64,000 nt of DNA from Hirudinaria manillensis (taxonomy: Eukaryota; Annelida; Clitellata; Hirudinida; Hirudinidae), in NCBI GenBank assembly GCA_034509925.1, contig CM067527.1, positions 8,994,001 to 9,058,000 of the forward strand, read 5' to 3'. Of this stretch, positions 61,801 through 64,000 are shown in pieces. Both the position numbers and the translations under genes were made by a program. Every line of letters starts with the position of its first letter. Positions within the stretch are counted from its first letter, which is position 1. The notes under the pieces are model-generated. The model ran no database searches and had not been told where the DNA came from. It worked only from the letters and a program-made list of their open reading frames with translations.

Positions 61801-63887
61801 TGGCATCGGCTGCTGACCAGACACGAGGGAAGGGGGCTGGGCAATGCTGGCATGAGGAGAATAATAAAAGGAAGCATTGTCCGGGGTGAATCCCATGTTG
61901 GGTATGAACTGGGTAACGTGGTGAGGTTGAGGGGTGGAGGCGTCCTGCCTCATGTCGGATGTCTGCGGCTGTTGTTGAAGGATTTGCTGGTTCATGACGA
62001 CTTGAGTCGGATAAGGTTGCATCGGGTTCTGCACCGGATTGCCAGCAACCGCTTGCACGGGCATCGGACGAGTCTGGAAAAGCTGGAAAAAAAATTAGAC
62101 TTATTAATTGAACATTAGTTGAATCACAACGAAATCACAACAAGATTTCATGCTTTATTTCCAGGCAAACAATTAAAAGTGCAGCATTATATTGGACATC
62201 TAGTTACTTGTTGTCAAGTCATCCTGTCAAGTACTAAAATCTCATAATAGTTGATATTTCCAATAGAGAATGATCAATGAAAGCAATAGCAGTTTTATGC
62301 ACTCCCAAGATCTTATTTATTATTATTATTATTATTTCCACTTTTTATAGTTAGAATGACTAACCTGCACTTGTGGCACAAATGGATATCTCAACATGAC
62401 CAGTTGGCGACCATAAACACCCTTTTCCAAAAAAAGCTTAAATTGAGTTGGGAACATGGTCAAAAGACATTTAAAAACAAAAGCATTCTTTATTAAATCC
62501 TTCAACTTAACTTACATTGACATCAGATTGAAAAATGTGTGGTTGGGAGTTCATGCTTGGATAGATAACAGGAGTAGTATTGAATTCCATCTGAGCACCC
62601 TCTGGTGGCTGAGCCCCCTGGTAAAGCGAGGCCACGTTTATTTCTCCTTGTCCAGGGGTCTGTTGCATGTTCGGGTGATTCTGCTGAAGAACGGCCGGCG
62701 GCAAGTTCTGCGGAGTGCCAGGATAGGACATTCCATTGTTACGCACCATCTGCATATTGGGAGGAGGACCAAATCTTGGTGCTGGACCAGAAGAGGCACC
62801 CTTAAAATTCAAATAATTTCTGTTGAAATTCATTTTAATGAAGGGTTTTCATCTAAAAGAAAAGACATGAAACGAATATTGAAATGTACATGGCAACCCA
62901 TTTGCTCATCGATTGTTTGTACTTTTAGTACAACTTTTAGAGAGTTAGATAAATGTTTAAACAGGCTACACTTTACTAGATCATTTACTAGACGTTAGGA
63001 CTACTAATAAAATTTGGACTATTCTCTACAGCAAAGGTTGTGACAATCAATCAGATGAGCAGTAGGTCTTTCATAATATTAAAGTTGTTGATATTCATTT
63101 CAAATTCTATTTATAAACCTGTTTGTGAATGTTATTACAGGTCAAAAACCTAAAGGTAATTTACATAATTGTTCTGATAAATTGTTTATCCTCACAAATT
63201 AAAAATGTTGAATCTTTCATCTAATATTAAAACCTGAAATTCAATCAAACTCAAAGCACACCACCAACGCCTATGAAATAGATTTAAATTCTTTTGCTTA
63301 AAACACATGCAGTTCAAAGAGGAAAATGAGAATGACTCATACAAGGAAAACATTATAAGTCTAGAATTTTGCATTACTGTAACTATTGCTAATCAATGTC
63401 ATTCGGAAACCCTTGTAAATTAAGATCACACAAAATCAAAACCTGAGGCAACATATATGCAGGCCTTCCATTAAGTCGGGGGTGATTCATCTGCCCTGAA
63501 ATACCACAAAATAAGAAACATTTACAAAGGGAAACTGTGGATACTTTAGCTCTAATTTCACAACAAATAATAATTGTTATCCCTACCATAATTTTCATGT
63601 GAAGAAGGAAAATTTTGCTGCACAAACATGGACATTCTGTTTTCTTGGAGTCAAGAAAAAACTTCACATGAATTACCTAACTTTGAAAGATGGTGTATGA
63701 AATTATGTTAAACCCTAACTAGTAATAATAAAAAATATTGTCTAAAAACACGCCATAAGACTGTCATCCCTTGCTACAATCCTAAACAAAGAATAAGTTC
63801 AAAACATAAGTTACAGCTGAAAGGATACTGGCTACCTGGTGTTCCAGGTCCTTGATGTCTAGTTTGCTGTTGACCGACACCATTCAT
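50019..63887 (-). CDS. EIF4G: Eukaryotic translation initiation factor 4 gamma (eIF4G), complete
   Basis: Scaffold of the cap-binding complex, linking eIF4E, eIF4A, eIF3 and PABP. Exons (minus): 63887-63836, 63495-63443, 62800-62516, 62421-62365, 62082-61695, 61508-61357, 61063-60733, 60667-60599, 60264-60136, 58218-58172, 57719-57252, 56994-56722, 56629-56492, 55534-55475, 55152-55007, 54645-54566, 54471-54210, 54094-53628, 53502-53359, 53245-52975, 52686-52511, 52242-51945, 51645-51556, 51282-51204, 50760-50623, 50463-50322, 50058-50019. All phases agree: 1,611 residues, close to human eIF4G1. Gln/Pro-rich N-terminus; eIF4E-binding YSREFLM near residue 641; MIF4G about 769-997; MA3 about 1265-1449; W2 1450-1611, ending [16 protein letters not shown]. 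Least certain are the first two exons and the acceptors at 51645, 51282 and 50760. Confidence 0.95.
51943..51944 (-). promoter_or_regulatory. Apparent GC splice donor in eIF4G
   Basis: The exon 52242-51945 must end in phase 0 after FVMEN to join KLEPLS of the next exon; the only donor that fits is AAT|GCAAGT, a GC donor with otherwise strong consensus. Reading through gives [10 protein letters not shown] and a stop, which would truncate the protein before W2. Confidence 0.55.
51945..53245 (-). CDS. EIF4G: eIF4G exons encoding the MA3 domain and preceding Ser/Arg linker
   Basis: The first exon begins with a Ser/Arg-rich linker ([19 protein letters not shown]), then [12 protein letters not shown] opens the MA3 HEAT domain, followed by [42 protein letters not shown] and FVMEN. 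MA3 binds eIF4A. Intron 52974-52687 contains the AAAT/AAAC array. Marks a module of the whole-gene entry. Confidence 0.9.
52831..52925. repeat. Compound (AAAT)n-(AAAC)n microsatellite in an eIF4G intron
   Basis: About 15 AAAT units (52831-52891) change abruptly into about 8 AAAC units (52892-52925) in phase, as expected from a single T-to-C change spreading by slippage. Confidence 0.95.
54210..56629 (-). CDS. EIF4G: eIF4G exons encoding the MIF4G domain
   Basis: Five exons: 56629-56492 ([18 protein letters not shown]), 55534-55475 ([16 protein letters not shown]), 55152-55007 ([17 protein letters not shown]), 54645-54566 (RRRSLGNIR) and 54471-54210 ([20 protein letters not shown], then [17 protein letters not shown] and [12 protein letters not shown]). 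These are the central HEAT repeats that bind eIF4A and RNA. Every block matches human eIF4G1 order. Marks a module of the whole-gene entry. Confidence 0.93.
55690..56450 (+). mobile_element. Probable degraded non-LTR element in an eIF4G intron
   Basis: The long intron between the MIF4G exons 56629-56492 and 55534-55475 contains plus-strand traces of an ORF2 C-terminus: AFDSL, then after a one-base frameshift [12 protein letters not shown], near 56,280-56,330, the pattern (F.SKLKTYLF) that ends CR1/Jockey-like proteins. Boundaries are approximate and upstream sequence is not recognisable. Confidence 0.4.
57342..57362 (-). other. eIF4E-binding motif of eIF4G
   Basis: Codons for YSREFLM, matching the canonical YxxxxL-hydrophobic eIF4E-binding motif. 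The context [15 protein letters not shown] is close to the vertebrate YDREFLL region. Confidence 0.9.
57790..58085. mobile_element. Short interspersed element flanked by 12-bp target-site duplication
   Basis: ATCTATTAATAA at 57790-57801 and again at 58074-58085 brackets 272 bp inside an eIF4G intron. The inner sequence ends with CAAAGCAATTGGTTAAGTAC, ACAAACACAC and TTTATTTATATAGG, which resembles the 3' tail style of RTE-type elements and their SINEs. There is no coding capacity. Confidence 0.55.
58219..60135 (-). other. Longest clean eIF4G intron
   Basis: A 1.9-kb intron. A plus-strand open frame of 120 codons at 58590-58952 lies here; it has no domain, low-complexity Ser/His/Thr content and no upstream signal, so it is not called as a gene. 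Confidence 0.5.
63587..63635 (-). CDS. EIF4G: Possible alternative first coding exon of eIF4G
   Basis: An ATG at 63635-63633 opens [16 protein letters not shown] and one extra base before a GTAGGG donor at 63586. This is the same phase 1 ending as the exon 63887-63836, so either could splice to 63495. If it were instead internal after the first exon, it would be read in a different, cysteine-rich frame, which is less eIF4G-like. Alternative promoters are known for vertebrate eIF4G1; here it is inference. Confidence 0.45.
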
Positions 63888-64000
63888 GCTTATTGTATCT
63901 TTAGTCCGGACTCAAAATTAACCAACAAAAAAGGCATATCGATGCCAGAATCTTACGGCAAAATTCTCCCAACAAAGAACGACTCACCAGAGAACTTACA
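63888..64000 (-). promoter_or_regulatory. eIF4G 5' flank
   Basis: Sequence upstream of the start codon, probably 5' UTR or a 5' splice region; the start context is AATAAGCATGA. No TATA box seen in the 113 bases available. Confidence 0.35.

Overview
This window is animal nuclear DNA. It is AT-rich, with interrupted genes whose introns are mostly 50 bp to 3 kb and follow GT...AG rules, many simple repeats and scattered retroelement debris. The gene set (a spectraplakin, NUPR1, TGS1, a HIG1-domain protein and an eIF4G with MIF4G, MA3 and W2 domains) is metazoan. I cannot name the species; an invertebrate bilaterian is my best inference. Exon coordinates come from reading splice sites and checking that reading phase is kept across every junction.

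Layout. 0.8-14.0 kb, minus strand: 19 exons (about 1,020 codons) of the spectrin-repeat rod of a MACF1/dystonin/shot orthologue. Its 3' end (EF-hands, GAR) would lie left of the window, and its upstream exons are not found to the right. One of its introns holds a near-complete, antisense non-LTR retrotransposon (8.09-12.12 kb) inserted in a (TAA)n array. It encodes a single 1,159-residue protein with a C2H2 zinc finger, Myb-like region, reverse transcriptase, CCHC knuckle and restriction-like endonuclease (R2/R4 group). 14-32.6 kb: no convincing host gene. This stretch holds Ty3/gypsy integrase wreckage (20.0-20.9 kb), a non-LTR RT fragment (30.0-30.2 kb), a UBE2A/RAD6 processed pseudogene (30.5-30.7 kb), a 5'-truncated relative of the R2/R4-type element that again ends on (TAA)n (30.9-31.35 kb), and several well-paired hairpins.

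32.6-33.1 kb, plus strand: an intronless NUPR1-type gene with a TATA box. 34.4-63.9 kb: five genes, all on the minus strand. They are TGS1 (snRNA cap hypermethylase, single coding exon), two tandemly duplicated two-RRM proteins (A, 639 residues; B, 499 residues) with matching exon phases, a HIGD2A-type mitochondrial protein (two exons), and a complete eIF4G (27 coding exons, predicted 1,611 residues) with a second possible first exon and one apparent GC-AG intron. eIF4G scaffolds cap-dependent translation through eIF4E and eIF4A, while TGS1 makes the trimethylguanosine cap. Their proximity is notable, but no operon is implied because 1-3 kb separates the genes.

Most interesting points: the microsatellite-homing R2/R4-type element seen twice with a shared 3' UTR motif; the tandem RRM pair of unrecognised family; an internally repeated C-terminal extension on TGS1; the RAD6 retrocopy; and a compact multi-stem hairpin at 26.3 kb.
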